64,000 nucleotides of DNA from assembly GCF_001870515.1 (NCBI RefSeq), contig NZ_MDGT01000002.1, positions 496,066 through 560,065 on the forward strand, read 5' to 3'. The notes below the pieces were generated by a model that did no database searches, was not told the DNA's origin, and was given only the letters and a program-made list of their open reading frames with translations. Of the stretch, positions 54,479 to 62,867 are shown in pieces. This DNA is from Idiomarina sp. MD25a. GTDB taxonomy: Bacteria > Pseudomonadota > Gammaproteobacteria > Enterobacterales > Alteromonadaceae. The translations under genes were made by a program, and so were the position numbers. Positions within the stretch are counted from its first letter, which is position 1. Each line of letters starts with the position of its first letter.

Positions 54479-55966
54479 GTGTCTGATCAATTTGATAGTA
54501 ACGAACGTCCCGATTTTGATAAAGAAATCAAGGAAATAGCGAGTTACGTTTCACAACCACTGACAGCGAGTAAAGAGGCTAAGGACACAGCATACGCGTG
54601 TTTACTTGATTCCCTCGGGTGTGGCTTATTGGCATTGCGCTATCCAGAATGCACGAAGCATCTGGGCCCACGTTTAGGTCTCGATGCGAGTGCAGGACAG
54701 GTGCGTGTTCCCGGCACCCATTTTAAGCTCGATCCAGAGAAAGCAGCTTGGGATATTGGCTGTATCATACGATGGCTTGATTATAACGACACATGGCTTG
54801 CCGCTGAGTGGGGACATCCCTCGGACAATCTTGGCGCGATTCTCGCAGTGGCGGATTTCGTGAGCCAGCAAAATAGAGCTGCTGGCAAAGCCCCTGTGGG
54901 GTTAGACATCGTGCTTGAAGCGATGATTAAAGCGCACGAAATACAAGGCAACTTGGCCATTAAAAATAGTTTTAACCGCGTTGGCTTGGATCACGTTCTA
55001 TTGGTCAAGGTCGCGAGCACGGCTGTAGCTACATGGCTCATGGGTGGCAGTCAGCAGCAAATAGAAGTCGCTTTGTCACACGCATGGGTCGATGGGCAAG
55101 CACTGCGAACTTATCGCCACGCCCCGAATGCAGGATCACGGAAATCGTGGGCGGCAGGTGATGCCTGCGGACGGGCTATTAGATTGGCTGATATTGCATT
55201 AAGGGGTGAAATGGGGATTCCAGGTGCGCTGTCAGCGCCGCAATGGGGATTCTACGATGTGCTGTTTAGCAAAACCAATCGTGACCAACAAGTAAAACCG
55301 GAAAATGAGCGTCGCTTCTTCTTCGAGCGGGAGTACGGCTGTTACGTGATGGAGAATATTCTGTTTAAATTGAGTTTTCCTGCTGAATTCCACGCCCAAA
55401 CTGCGTGCGAGGCCGCGATAAAACTACATGGTCAGGTAAAAGGTCGCTTAGACGCAATTGAGCGCATCGAAATCACGACTCATGAGTCTGCCATTCGAAT
55501 TATTTCAAAACGGGGCGCGCTGAATAACCCCGCCGACCGTGATCATTGCTTACAATATATGACGGCCGTATGTTTAGCGTATGGTGAACTTAACGCTGAT
55601 CACTACGAAGATAGCTTCCATGAGCAGCATCCAGAAATCGACCAATTGCGTGAGTTGATGGAAGTCTCAGAAAAGGAGTCTTTCAGTGCTGATTATCTCG
55701 ATCCAAATAAACGTTCGATAGCCAATGCGGTGCAAGTCTTTTTTAAAGACGGCTCGAAAACAGAACAGGTGGTTGTCGAGTACCCTATTGGACATCGTAA
55801 ACGCAGAGAAGAGGGTATGAAAGTGCTAAAATCTAAATTTTTAGCCAATCTCAAGACTTGTTTCCCGGCTAAACGGGCAAATCGTATCATGGCCCAGTGT
55901 GATGATGCATCAGCGACCATAGATCTCGCCGCTGATGAGTTTATTCAGTTATTTGCCATGTCTTAA
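54479..55966 (+). CDS. prpD: 2-methylcitrate dehydratase (PrpD family)
   Basis: GTG 54479 is six bases after AAGGAGG. The 495-residue protein (E. coli 483) has LLDSLGCGLLALRYPEC, the active-site region DYNDTWLAAEWGHPSDNLGA, KAHEIQG, and RTYRHAPNAGSRKSWAAGDA. PrpD dehydrates 2-methylcitrate in propionate breakdown. No prpB, prpC, acnD or prpF is next to it, and a terminator isolates it upstream, so it is a lone gene here. A related substrate is possible. Confidence 0.9.
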   Translation: MSDQFDSNERPDFDKEIKEIASYVSQPLTASKEAKDTAYACLLDSLGCGLLALRYPECTKHLGPRLGLDASAGQVRVPGTHFKLDPEKAAWDIGCIIRWLDYNDTWLAAEWGHPSDNLGAILAVADFVSQQNRAAGKAPVGLDIVLEAMIKAHEIQGNLAIKNSFNRVGLDHVLLVKVASTAVATWLMGGSQQQIEVALSHAWVDGQALRTYRHAPNAGSRKSWAAGDACGRAIRLADIALRGEMGIPGALSAPQWGFYDVLFSKTNRDQQVKPENERRFFFEREYGCYVMENILFKLSFPAEFHAQTACEAAIKLHGQVKGRLDAIERIEITTHESAIRIISKRGALNNPADRDHCLQYMTAVCLAYGELNADHYEDSFHEQHPEIDQLRELMEVSEKESFSADYLDPNKRSIANAVQVFFKDGSKTEQVVVEYPIGHRKRREEGMKVLKSKFLANLKTCFPAKRANRIMAQCDDASATIDLAADEFIQLFAMS

Positions 55967-55972
55967 GCTAAC

Positions 55973-56005
55973 GTTATCTGGCAAGGTCTAACCTTGCCAG
56001 ATAAC
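55973..56005. terminator. Convergent hairpin between prpD and the NSS transporter
   Basis: GTTATCTGGCAAGG-TCTAA-CCTTGCCAGATAAC is a perfect 14-base stem. The transporter stop codon (55988-55990) lies in the loop, and its last codons form one arm. No long T-run follows on either side, so it may act more as a 3' end stabiliser. Confidence 0.7.
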
Positions 56006-57331
56006 TAATCCGATTAAGATCGGGCAGATAAACTTCACGTACCACGGCCAAATCTTCCAAAATAACGATTTCTCGATATTTTCAGCACCTTGCTGTAACG
56101 CTTTTAGCAATACATGTTGGCGAAGAACCCAGGTTAACATCACACCAAAGATAAGCGCCATGATGGGTTGCATGTACACCGTACTGAACGTAATGACAGC
56201 GCCAAACAGCGATTCGAAGTTGACGACAATCACGCCGGAAATGAAAGTAACAACTGTGGCAACGACCCATATGCCTGCATGTCGCTCTAAATTTAACTCT
56301 TCACGTAGCGCGTTGACAGGGGCCTCTAACATCGAAATTGAAGAAGTAATAGCGGCTATAAGCATGAGCATAAAGAAAGCAAATGCAACGAATAGACCTG
56401 CCAAACCAAGGCTATCGAACATGGCCGGTAGTACCGTGAACACCAGTGTGTCGGCCGACTTTAAAGTGCCATCGGCTGCATAGATTTCGACCCCATTATT
56501 TTGTGCCACAAACATGGCTGGCAAAATAAGCAGGCCCGCCAAGAAAGCGACACTGGTGTCAATTAATGTAACCCAGCCGGCGGTTTTAGGAATGTTCTCT
56601 TGATTCGAGAGATAAGCACCGTAGGTCATCATCACGCAAACGCCTAACGAAAGCGAGAAGAATGCTTGTCCCATGGCGCTAATAATCAGTTCGGGCTTAA
56701 AGATCTCATTAAAATCAGGGCGTAAGTACATGACTAAGCCTTCTGAGGCACCCGGTTGGCTGAGTATATAGATAGCCATACCAATCAGTAAGATAAACAA
56801 CATGGGCATGAGTCGCCGCGACCAACGTTCAATACCTTGATTGACGCCCCCCCGAACCACATACACTGTAAGCAACATAAACACCAACATCGCGACGAGG
56901 TTTCGTTCAACACTAAAGTTGGTTAGCCATGTGGCAGTCGTGTCCAAGCTGATTAATGTCATTAGCGGGGCGAGCATATAGGAAAGTAACCACCCTGACA
57001 CGATTGCGTAGAAGCTTAAAATAAGCGCGAGAACAACTAAACCGGCAATACCTGAAAATGCGCCAAACATACGCACGAGCTTACGTTCTGACATAGAGCG
57101 GAGCGCGTCAATGGGGTTTGTTCGCTTGAGTCGCCCAATGGTAATTTCAGCGACTAACATTGGATACGCAAGTAACAGAATCATGACGAGATAAACAAGG
57201 AGGAATGCACCACCGCCGTTGCTAGCAGCTTGCGTCGGAAACCCCCAAATATTACCAACGCCGACAGCGGAACCTGCGGCGGCAAGTATAAAGCCTAAAC
57301 GTGAGGCAAAAGCTGGTTTTTGAGTTGCCAT
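55988..57331 (-). CDS. Sodium-dependent transporter of the NSS/SNF family
   Basis: The 447-residue protein has the family N-terminus SRLGFILAAAGSAVGVGNIWGFP (unwound helix 1 with sodium ligands) and 11 or 12 membrane helices, with ASNGGGAFLLVYL and the SLSLGVCVMMTYGAYLS stretch. Bacterial members move amino acids with sodium. The size and 11-helix type resemble MhsT/TnaT-like transporters. The substrate is unknown; nearness to ansA suggests an amino acid. It lies 25 bases after ansA on the same strand. Confidence 0.9.
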   Translation of the reverse strand: MATQKPAFASRLGFILAAAGSAVGVGNIWGFPTQAASNGGGAFLLVYLVMILLLAYPMLVAEITIGRLKRTNPIDALRSMSERKLVRMFGAFSGIAGLVVLALILSFYAIVSGWLLSYMLAPLMTLISLDTTATWLTNFSVERNLVAMLVFMLLTVYVVRGGVNQGIERWSRRLMPMLFILLIGMAIYILSQPGASEGLVMYLRPDFNEIFKPELIISAMGQAFFSLSLGVCVMMTYGAYLSNQENIPKTAGWVTLIDTSVAFLAGLLILPAMFVAQNNGVEIYAADGTLKSADTLVFTVLPAMFDSLGLAGLFVAFAFFMLMLIAAITSSISMLEAPVNALREELNLERHAGIWVVATVVTFISGVIVVNFESLFGAVITFSTVYMQPIMALIFGVMLTWVLRQHVLLKALQQGAENIEKSLFWKIWPWYVKFICPILIGLVIWQG

Positions 57332-57356
57332 AATGAGTTCTTTTTATTGTTGTTGA

Positions 57357-58367
57357 TTATTGAGTCAATTCGCCACGCAAGTCCGTTGTAATGTGTTCAA
57401 TGATGGCTTGGCGAGAGAGGTTTTGCGATAGCAGATAATGCAGCTTAGTGAGCGCCGCTTCAATTGTCATATCACTACCCGAGACAATGCCGAGTTGCGC
57501 GAGCGCGTTGCCTGTCGCGTACCCATCCATATTGACTCGACCTTTAAAGCATTGCGTACAATTGACGATGATAATGCCTTGTTCAATGCCGCGTTTAAAG
57601 CTATCGAGCAGTTTTTTATCTTGTGGGGCGTTACCGACACCGTAGCTCTGAATGATGAGTGCCTTTACGGGTTGCTGCATCATATTATCAATTAACTTGT
57701 GTGAAATACCCGGATACAGCATCACTACGCCAATGGGTTGTGGCGTCATCTCAGCTACTGACATAGGCACGGAAGGTGGTGTGCTGAGCTCGCCTGCATT
57801 GAGTTTGATTTGGATACCCGCCTCAAGTAATGAAGGGTAGTTAGGTGATGAGAAAGCATTAAAGCCATTGGCATCGGCTTTAGTAGCGCGGTTACCCCTA
57901 AATAGCGTGTTATTAAAAAACAGGCTTACCTCATTAATTGGATAATTCGCTGCAATATAAAGCGCATTAAGCAAGTTAATTTGACCATCTGAGCGTAGAG
58001 CGGATAGCGGTATTTGCGAGCCGGTAACAATGACGGGTTTGCCTAAATCTTGCAACATAAACGACAGTGCTGATGCGGTGTAAGCCATCGTATCTGTGCC
58101 ATGCAAGATAACAAAACCATCATAGCGATCGTAGTTTTGTTCGATATCGCGCGCGATACGAACCCAGTCGGTGGGGGTCATGTCTGATGAGTCCATCAGC
58201 GGCGCGTACTCATGAATGTCGAAGTGCGGCATTTCTTCCCGAAAAAACTCGGGTAAGTTCTCGACACATTGGCTCAGGTGTCCCGCTGCCGGGACGTAGC
58301 CCTGAGCCGATTTCTTCATACCGATGGTACCGCCTGTGTAGGCGACGTAAATATTCTTACGTTCCAA
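57357..58367 (-). CDS. ansA: Type I (cytoplasmic) L-asparaginase AnsA
   Basis: The start is TTG 58367, six bases after GGAG. It gives MERKNIYVAYTGGTIGM, aligning exactly with E. coli AnsA. The 336-residue enzyme has both catalytic Thr motifs (TGGTIGM with Thr14, and LHGTDTMAYTASAL). No signal peptide is present. It hydrolyses Asn to Asp. The gap to sppA is 38 bases and holds a CTGTGTG/CACACAG hairpin. Confidence 0.95.
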   Translation of the reverse strand: MERKNIYVAYTGGTIGMKKSAQGYVPAAGHLSQCVENLPEFFREEMPHFDIHEYAPLMDSSDMTPTDWVRIARDIEQNYDRYDGFVILHGTDTMAYTASALSFMLQDLGKPVIVTGSQIPLSALRSDGQINLLNALYIAANYPINEVSLFFNNTLFRGNRATKADANGFNAFSSPNYPSLLEAGIQIKLNAGELSTPPSVPMSVAEMTPQPIGVVMLYPGISHKLIDNMMQQPVKALIIQSYGVGNAPQDKKLLDSFKRGIEQGIIIVNCTQCFKGRVNMDGYATGNALAQLGIVSGSDMTIEAALTKLHYLLSQNLSRQAIIEHITTDLRGELTQ

Positions 58368-58386
58368 ACTCTACTCCAAAGGGTGA

Positions 58387-58404
58387 CTGTGTGTTATCAC
58401 ACAG
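58387..58404. repeat. Inverted repeat between sppA and ansA
   Basis: CTGTGTG-TTAT-CACACAG forms a perfect seven-base stem directly after the sppA stop. No T-run follows in the sppA direction, so it may set relative sppA/ansA expression through mRNA stability. Confidence 0.4.
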
Positions 58405-58405
58405 T

Positions 58406-60256
58406 TTACCGCGGTTGGACGCAGAGTGCACAGTAGGTATAGATATTTTTTGGGTCGTTAAAGTTTTGCAGTGCTTCTGACTCGCTTATCACGTGACGTA
58501 CGTTACGCACTAACCAGTTTTGTTCACTTGAAGCAAACGGCCATGACAGGTTCGACTGCCCCATAAACTCAGCGAAGAACTGCTGCTGTGGGCTTAAGTC
58601 CTGTGTCACGGTATTGACCGCGTAATCGGTCAATTCAGCGCGTTTAGCGGCCGCTTGGATTGCATCATCAAAATCACCCAGGTTATCAACCAAACCACGC
58701 TCCAACGCTTGGCGACCTGTCCAAATACGTCCTTGTGCGACGTTATCGACCGCTTCAGGGGTCATATTACGGGCTTCAGCGACCATGGTAATAAAGAACT
58801 GGTAAAAGTTCTCGGTCGAGCGTTGTAGAATGCGTGCTTGGCTGTCGCTAATACCCTCAAGGGTATTAAGTGACTCAATTTCTGTGGTACTGACACTGTC
58901 ACTATGTACGCCAATTGCGGCCGCGCTGTCTTCAAGCGTCATGACTAAGCCAAATACTCCGATTGAACCGGTAATGGTTGTTGGCGCTGCCCAAATTTCG
59001 TCAGCTTCAGCGGCAATCCAGTAGCCACCCGAAGCAGCGACACTGCTCATTGAGGCAATAACTGGGATTCCTTTTTCTTTCAGCTGTAAGACTTCTTGAC
59101 GAATAATTTCGGAAGCGAAGCCGCTACCACCGGGCGAGTCGATGCGCAAAACCACTGCTTTGGTGCGTTCATCCTCACCCGCTTTACGCAATAGGGCCGC
59201 TGTGCTATCACCGCCAATCATACCTGCGCGCTGTGTGCCATTGACAATTTGACCACGGGCTACCACAACCGCAATTTGATCTTTCTTGGATTCAGCAAGT
59301 GGATTGAGATCTTCGTCAGGTTCAGTAATGTAGGCTGAAAAACCAATGTTACGGAAGGTTTTTGTATCTTCATCGTAACCTGACAGGTTAATCAACTCAT
59401 TGCGAATTTCGGTACGTGTTTTAAGCGCGTCGACTAGATTGGTATCTAACGCCATTTGCGCCATATCACCATTCGCTGATTCAAACGCCGCCATGTAGTC
59501 GTCGAGTTGACCGCTGGTGATGGTGTCTGAAAGTTGACGTTGTGCAGTGACATCTGCTTTAAAGTTGTCCCACATCGCATCATACAAATATTCGTTCGCT
59601 TCACGCGCTTCGTCAGACATTGAATTACGTATGAACGGCTCAACCGCGGCTTTATAGGTACCGACTTTAAACACGTGCGGTTTTACTTTGAGCTTATCGA
59701 GTAGCTCTTTGAAGTAAACTTGTGAATAATCAAACCCATCAAAAGCAACTGAGCCGAGTGGATTCAAATAGACTTTATCAGCATATGAGGCCAAGTAATA
59801 TTGATACTGCTCGAAGTAGTCACCTGCTGCGATAATCGGCTTATTACTGGTTTTAAAATCACTCAACGCCTCACCCACGGCTTGCAGCTTGTTGACACCA
59901 CTCGGGTACATTGAGGATAGGTCAAGGTAAAGCGCGCCGATACGATCGTCCGTTTTTGCTTTTTCAATGGCATCAACGACGTCCGATAATAGGACTTCAG
60001 GGATCTCATCATCGGCGCCGAACGCACGATTGAAAAACTGGTCAACCGGATCGCGGTAAGTTTTTTCTTCTACCAATATACCATGGGGATTCAATACAAG
60101 TACGCTATTATCCGGTACTTCAACGGGATCTTCCTCGCTCACAATAACGGAAATAAAACCGATCAGTAGGGCGAAAAAAATAACATTGAGGATAACGATA
60201 CGTAACCCATTGATGATTCGCCAAATATATTTAAATATAGAGCCAATAAAACGCAT
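58406..60256 (-). CDS. sppA: Signal peptide peptidase SppA, 67 kDa type
   Basis: The 616-residue protein has an N-terminal membrane helix (about 19-39) and tandem SppA/ClpP-fold domains. The catalytic pair is visible: Lys202 in FKVGTYKAAVEPF and Ser409 in SSVAASGGYW, as in E. coli (Lys209, Ser409). It degrades cleaved signal peptides at the periplasmic side. The nitroreductase gene is divergent from it. Confidence 0.95.
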   Translation of the reverse strand: MRFIGSIFKYIWRIINGLRIVILNVIFFALLIGFISVIVSEEDPVEVPDNSVLVLNPHGILVEEKTYRDPVDQFFNRAFGADDEIPEVLLSDVVDAIEKAKTDDRIGALYLDLSSMYPSGVNKLQAVGEALSDFKTSNKPIIAAGDYFEQYQYYLASYADKVYLNPLGSVAFDGFDYSQVYFKELLDKLKVKPHVFKVGTYKAAVEPFIRNSMSDEAREANEYLYDAMWDNFKADVTAQRQLSDTITSGQLDDYMAAFESANGDMAQMALDTNLVDALKTRTEIRNELINLSGYDEDTKTFRNIGFSAYITEPDEDLNPLAESKKDQIAVVVARGQIVNGTQRAGMIGGDSTAALLRKAGEDERTKAVVLRIDSPGGSGFASEIIRQEVLQLKEKGIPVIASMSSVAASGGYWIAAEADEIWAAPTTITGSIGVFGLVMTLEDSAAAIGVHSDSVSTTEIESLNTLEGISDSQARILQRSTENFYQFFITMVAEARNMTPEAVDNVAQGRIWTGRQALERGLVDNLGDFDDAIQAAAKRAELTDYAVNTVTQDLSPQQQFFAEFMGQSNLSWPFASSEQNWLVRNVRHVISESEALQNFNDPKNIYTYCALCVQPR

Positions 60257-60365
60257 AGGGCCTTCCTAACTTAAGATATAATTCGATAGCTTATACAATC
60301 CGTATGTGCTTAACCAGAGTAAGAATGTAACGAAGCATGACAAAAGCAGACAAAATAGAGGTAAT

Positions 60366-60929
60366 ATGGACGCGCTAGAACTGCTACAGACACGCTCATC
60401 AATGCCGCGCTTAATGGAGCCAGCACCAACCACCGAACAGCTTGAAATCATTAAGAAAGCTGCGGTTCGGGTTCCCGATCATGTGAACCTCAGCCCTTAT
60501 GCATTTTATCAGTTTATGGGCAGTGATCGACAAATACTGGCAGACATCTATCAACAGGCTGCGAGGCTTAACGATTTCTCCGAAGAACGAGTTGAACAAG
60601 CGGGTCAAATCCCATTTCGTGCACCACTTATCATTACTGCCTGTTTGCGTTATCAAAAGCACGATAAAGTGCCTCGCGAAGAACAGTTTGCTACCACAGC
60701 CTGTGCGCTGATGGCGATGCAACAGGCGGCTTTTGCACAAGGACTTGGGGCTATTTGGCGTACGGGTTGGCCGGCTCAAAGCGACTATGTGCGCGAGCAA
60801 TTTAAATGCAGCGAAGATGACGAAATTGTGGGTTTTCTCTATATTGGAACGCCGGCAGTCCCCACACCTATAAAACCTGAGAAGGACTATTCGCCTTACT
60901 TTTTAAGCGCGAGCCAAGTGGGCGAGTAA
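60366..60929 (+). CDS. YdjA-type nitroreductase
   Basis: ATG 60366 follows AGAGGT and starts MDALELLQTRSSMPRLMEPA; a longer frame from 60306 is less likely. The 187-residue FMN enzyme is a compact nitroreductase like E. coli YdjA (183), with RVPDHVNLSPYAF and GLGAIWRTGWPAQ. In E. coli ydjA also sits next to sppA and ansA, so the neighbourhood is old. The physiological substrate is unknown. Confidence 0.9.
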   Translation: MDALELLQTRSSMPRLMEPAPTTEQLEIIKKAAVRVPDHVNLSPYAFYQFMGSDRQILADIYQQAARLNDFSEERVEQAGQIPFRAPLIITACLRYQKHDKVPREEQFATTACALMAMQQAAFAQGLGAIWRTGWPAQSDYVREQFKCSEDDEIVGFLYIGTPAVPTPIKPEKDYSPYFLSASQVGE

Positions 60930-60949
60930 CGCAATCCAGTGTCAATAAT

Positions 60950-60977
60950 AAAAAAGCCAGCATTTGCTGGCTTCTTT
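60950..60977. terminator. Bidirectional terminator
   Basis: AAGCCAGCA-TT-TGCTGGCTT flanked by A-run and T-rich exit between the convergent nitroreductase and asnS. Confidence 0.85.
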
Positions 60978-61004
60978 ATATTCATATTGGATAAACGGGC
61001 GAGC

Positions 61005-62405
61005 TTAGAACTGTGCCGATTTGGGTGCGCGTGGGAACGGAATTACATCACGAATATTTTGCATACCGGTGACGTAAGACACTAAACGCTCAAAGCCTAA
61101 GCCAAAACCTGCATGTGGTACGGTACCGTAGCGACGCAAGTCGCGATAGAACTCGTACTCTTCAGCCGGCAGGTCCATCTCTGCAATACGCTGGTCAAGC
61201 ACATCAAGGCGTTCTTCACGCGCGCTACCACCAATGATTTCGCCAATGCCTGGCGCTAATACGTCCATTGCTGCGACGGTTTTGCCATCTTCGTTCTGAC
61301 GCATATAAAAAGCTTTAATATCACGAGGGTAGTTCTTCAGAATTACAGGCGCACCGACGTGCTCTTCGGCTAAGTAGCGCTCATGTTCAGATTGTAAGTC
61401 GACTCCCCATTCGACTGGGTACTCGAATTTCTTACCACAGTTTTTCAAGATCTCAATGGCATCCGTGTAGTCCATGTGAACAAAGTCACTATCGACCATA
61501 CGAGTGAGGCGCTCGACCACATCTTTATTAATGCGCTGCTCAAAAAACGCCATATCGTCAGGGCGTTCTTCAAGTACTGCCTTGAAGACGTACTTCAACA
61601 TGTCTTCTGCAAGGTGCGCGACATCATCGAGGTCAGCAAACGCAACTTCCGGCTCAACCATCCAAAATTCTGACAAGTGGCGACTCGTGTTTGAGTTTTC
61701 CGCTCGGAATGTCGGACCAAAGGTATACACTTTGCTCAATGAGCATGCATAGGATTCAACGTTGAGCTGCCCCGAGACCGTTAAAAACGCCTCTTTACCG
61801 AAGAAGTCTTGTGAGAAATCAACATTACCTTGCTCGGTTTTAGGGACATTCATCAAATCAAGCGTCGAAACACGGAACATTTCACCGGCGCCTTCACAGT
61901 CCGACGTAGTAATAATCGGTGTGCTGACCCACAGATAACCGTGTTCGTGGAAAAAACGGTGGATGGCTTGCGACAATGTATTGCGTACACGCATTACAGC
62001 ACCGGTTACGTTGGTGCGCGGGCGTAAATGTGCGTATTCGCGCAAATACTCCATGCTGTGGCGCTTAGGTGCCATCGGATAGGTATCGGGATCTTCAACC
62101 CAGCCATATACCTTTACGCCAGTCGCTTGCAACTCAAACGATTGACCTTTGCCTTGTGACTCAACGACCACACCGGTTACAGCGACTGAACATCCAGTCG
62201 TTAATTTGAGCACTTCGGACTCATAGTTAGGTAATTCAGCAGGCACAACAGCCTGGATGGCATCAAAGCATGAGCCATCATGTACGTTAATAAATGAAAT
62301 ACCCGCTTTTGAATCACGCCGTGTCCGTACCCATCCACGGACCGTAACTGTTTCATCAACGGCGACTTTTCCTGCTAACACATCCACGACAGAAGCATAC
62401 GACAT
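61005..62405 (-). CDS. asnS: Asparaginyl-tRNA synthetase
   Basis: The 466-residue class IIb synthetase (E. coli 466) has the OB-fold anticodon domain ([20 protein letters not shown]), motif 2 around [21 protein letters not shown], and motif 3 [19 protein letters not shown] near the end. It charges tRNA-Asn directly. It is transcribed divergently from the small membrane protein. Confidence 0.97.
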   Translation of the reverse strand: MSYASVVDVLAGKVAVDETVTVRGWVRTRRDSKAGISFINVHDGSCFDAIQAVVPAELPNYESEVLKLTTGCSVAVTGVVVESQGKGQSFELQATGVKVYGWVEDPDTYPMAPKRHSMEYLREYAHLRPRTNVTGAVMRVRNTLSQAIHRFFHEHGYLWVSTPIITTSDCEGAGEMFRVSTLDLMNVPKTEQGNVDFSQDFFGKEAFLTVSGQLNVESYACSLSKVYTFGPTFRAENSNTSRHLSEFWMVEPEVAFADLDDVAHLAEDMLKYVFKAVLEERPDDMAFFEQRINKDVVERLTRMVDSDFVHMDYTDAIEILKNCGKKFEYPVEWGVDLQSEHERYLAEEHVGAPVILKNYPRDIKAFYMRQNEDGKTVAAMDVLAPGIGEIIGGSAREERLDVLDQRIAEMDLPAEEYEFYRDLRRYGTVPHAGFGLGFERLVSYVTGMQNIRDVIPFPRAPKSAQF

Positions 62406-62504
62406 GGGTTAGAAATCTCCGAAATGCAAATTTAACTAAATAAAGGTTGCTATGTTACCTGTCTTTGGCACAGACTCAAGTAGGATCCTATTAAAACTGA
62501 CGAT

Positions 62505-62867
62505 ATGCGTAGCAATGACAGCAAACGACTGCAAAAATTAAGTGCATGGCGTCGCGTGATGGGGGCGCTTTCGATCCTCGGCTGGTTGATCTTTATTGCG
62601 GCACTCATCATTTACGATTTCGCCAAACCCGAAACGGGCACGATGTTTAGTGAGTGGACCGGTATCGATCTGCGTACAACGTGGGTGAGCAGTTTAGTGG
62701 GGTTCTACCTATTCTTAATGGCGCTCGGCTTGGTTGTCAGTGTGACTGCTTGCATACTCAATATTTGGTTGCATCACAAACGACGTACACACATTTGGGT
62801 TAACACGCTGATACTGGGGTTAGCCAGCATCAGCGGTTTGTTGTTATTCTTTTTTGGCTTCAGCTAG
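62505..62867 (+). CDS. Small three-helix membrane protein, function unknown
   Basis: The 120-residue protein has a basic N-terminus (RSNDSKRLQKLSAWRR) and three hydrophobic helices at about 20-40, 64-88 and 99-118. I do not recognise a family. No strong ribosome site is visible. Its last eight bases overlap the convergent bioA end. It lies in a 99-base divergent gap from asnS. Confidence 0.65.
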   Translation: MRSNDSKRLQKLSAWRRVMGALSILGWLIFIAALIIYDFAKPETGTMFSEWTGIDLRTTWVSSLVGFYLFLMALGLVVSVTACILNIWLHHKRRTHIWVNTLILGLASISGLLLFFFGFS

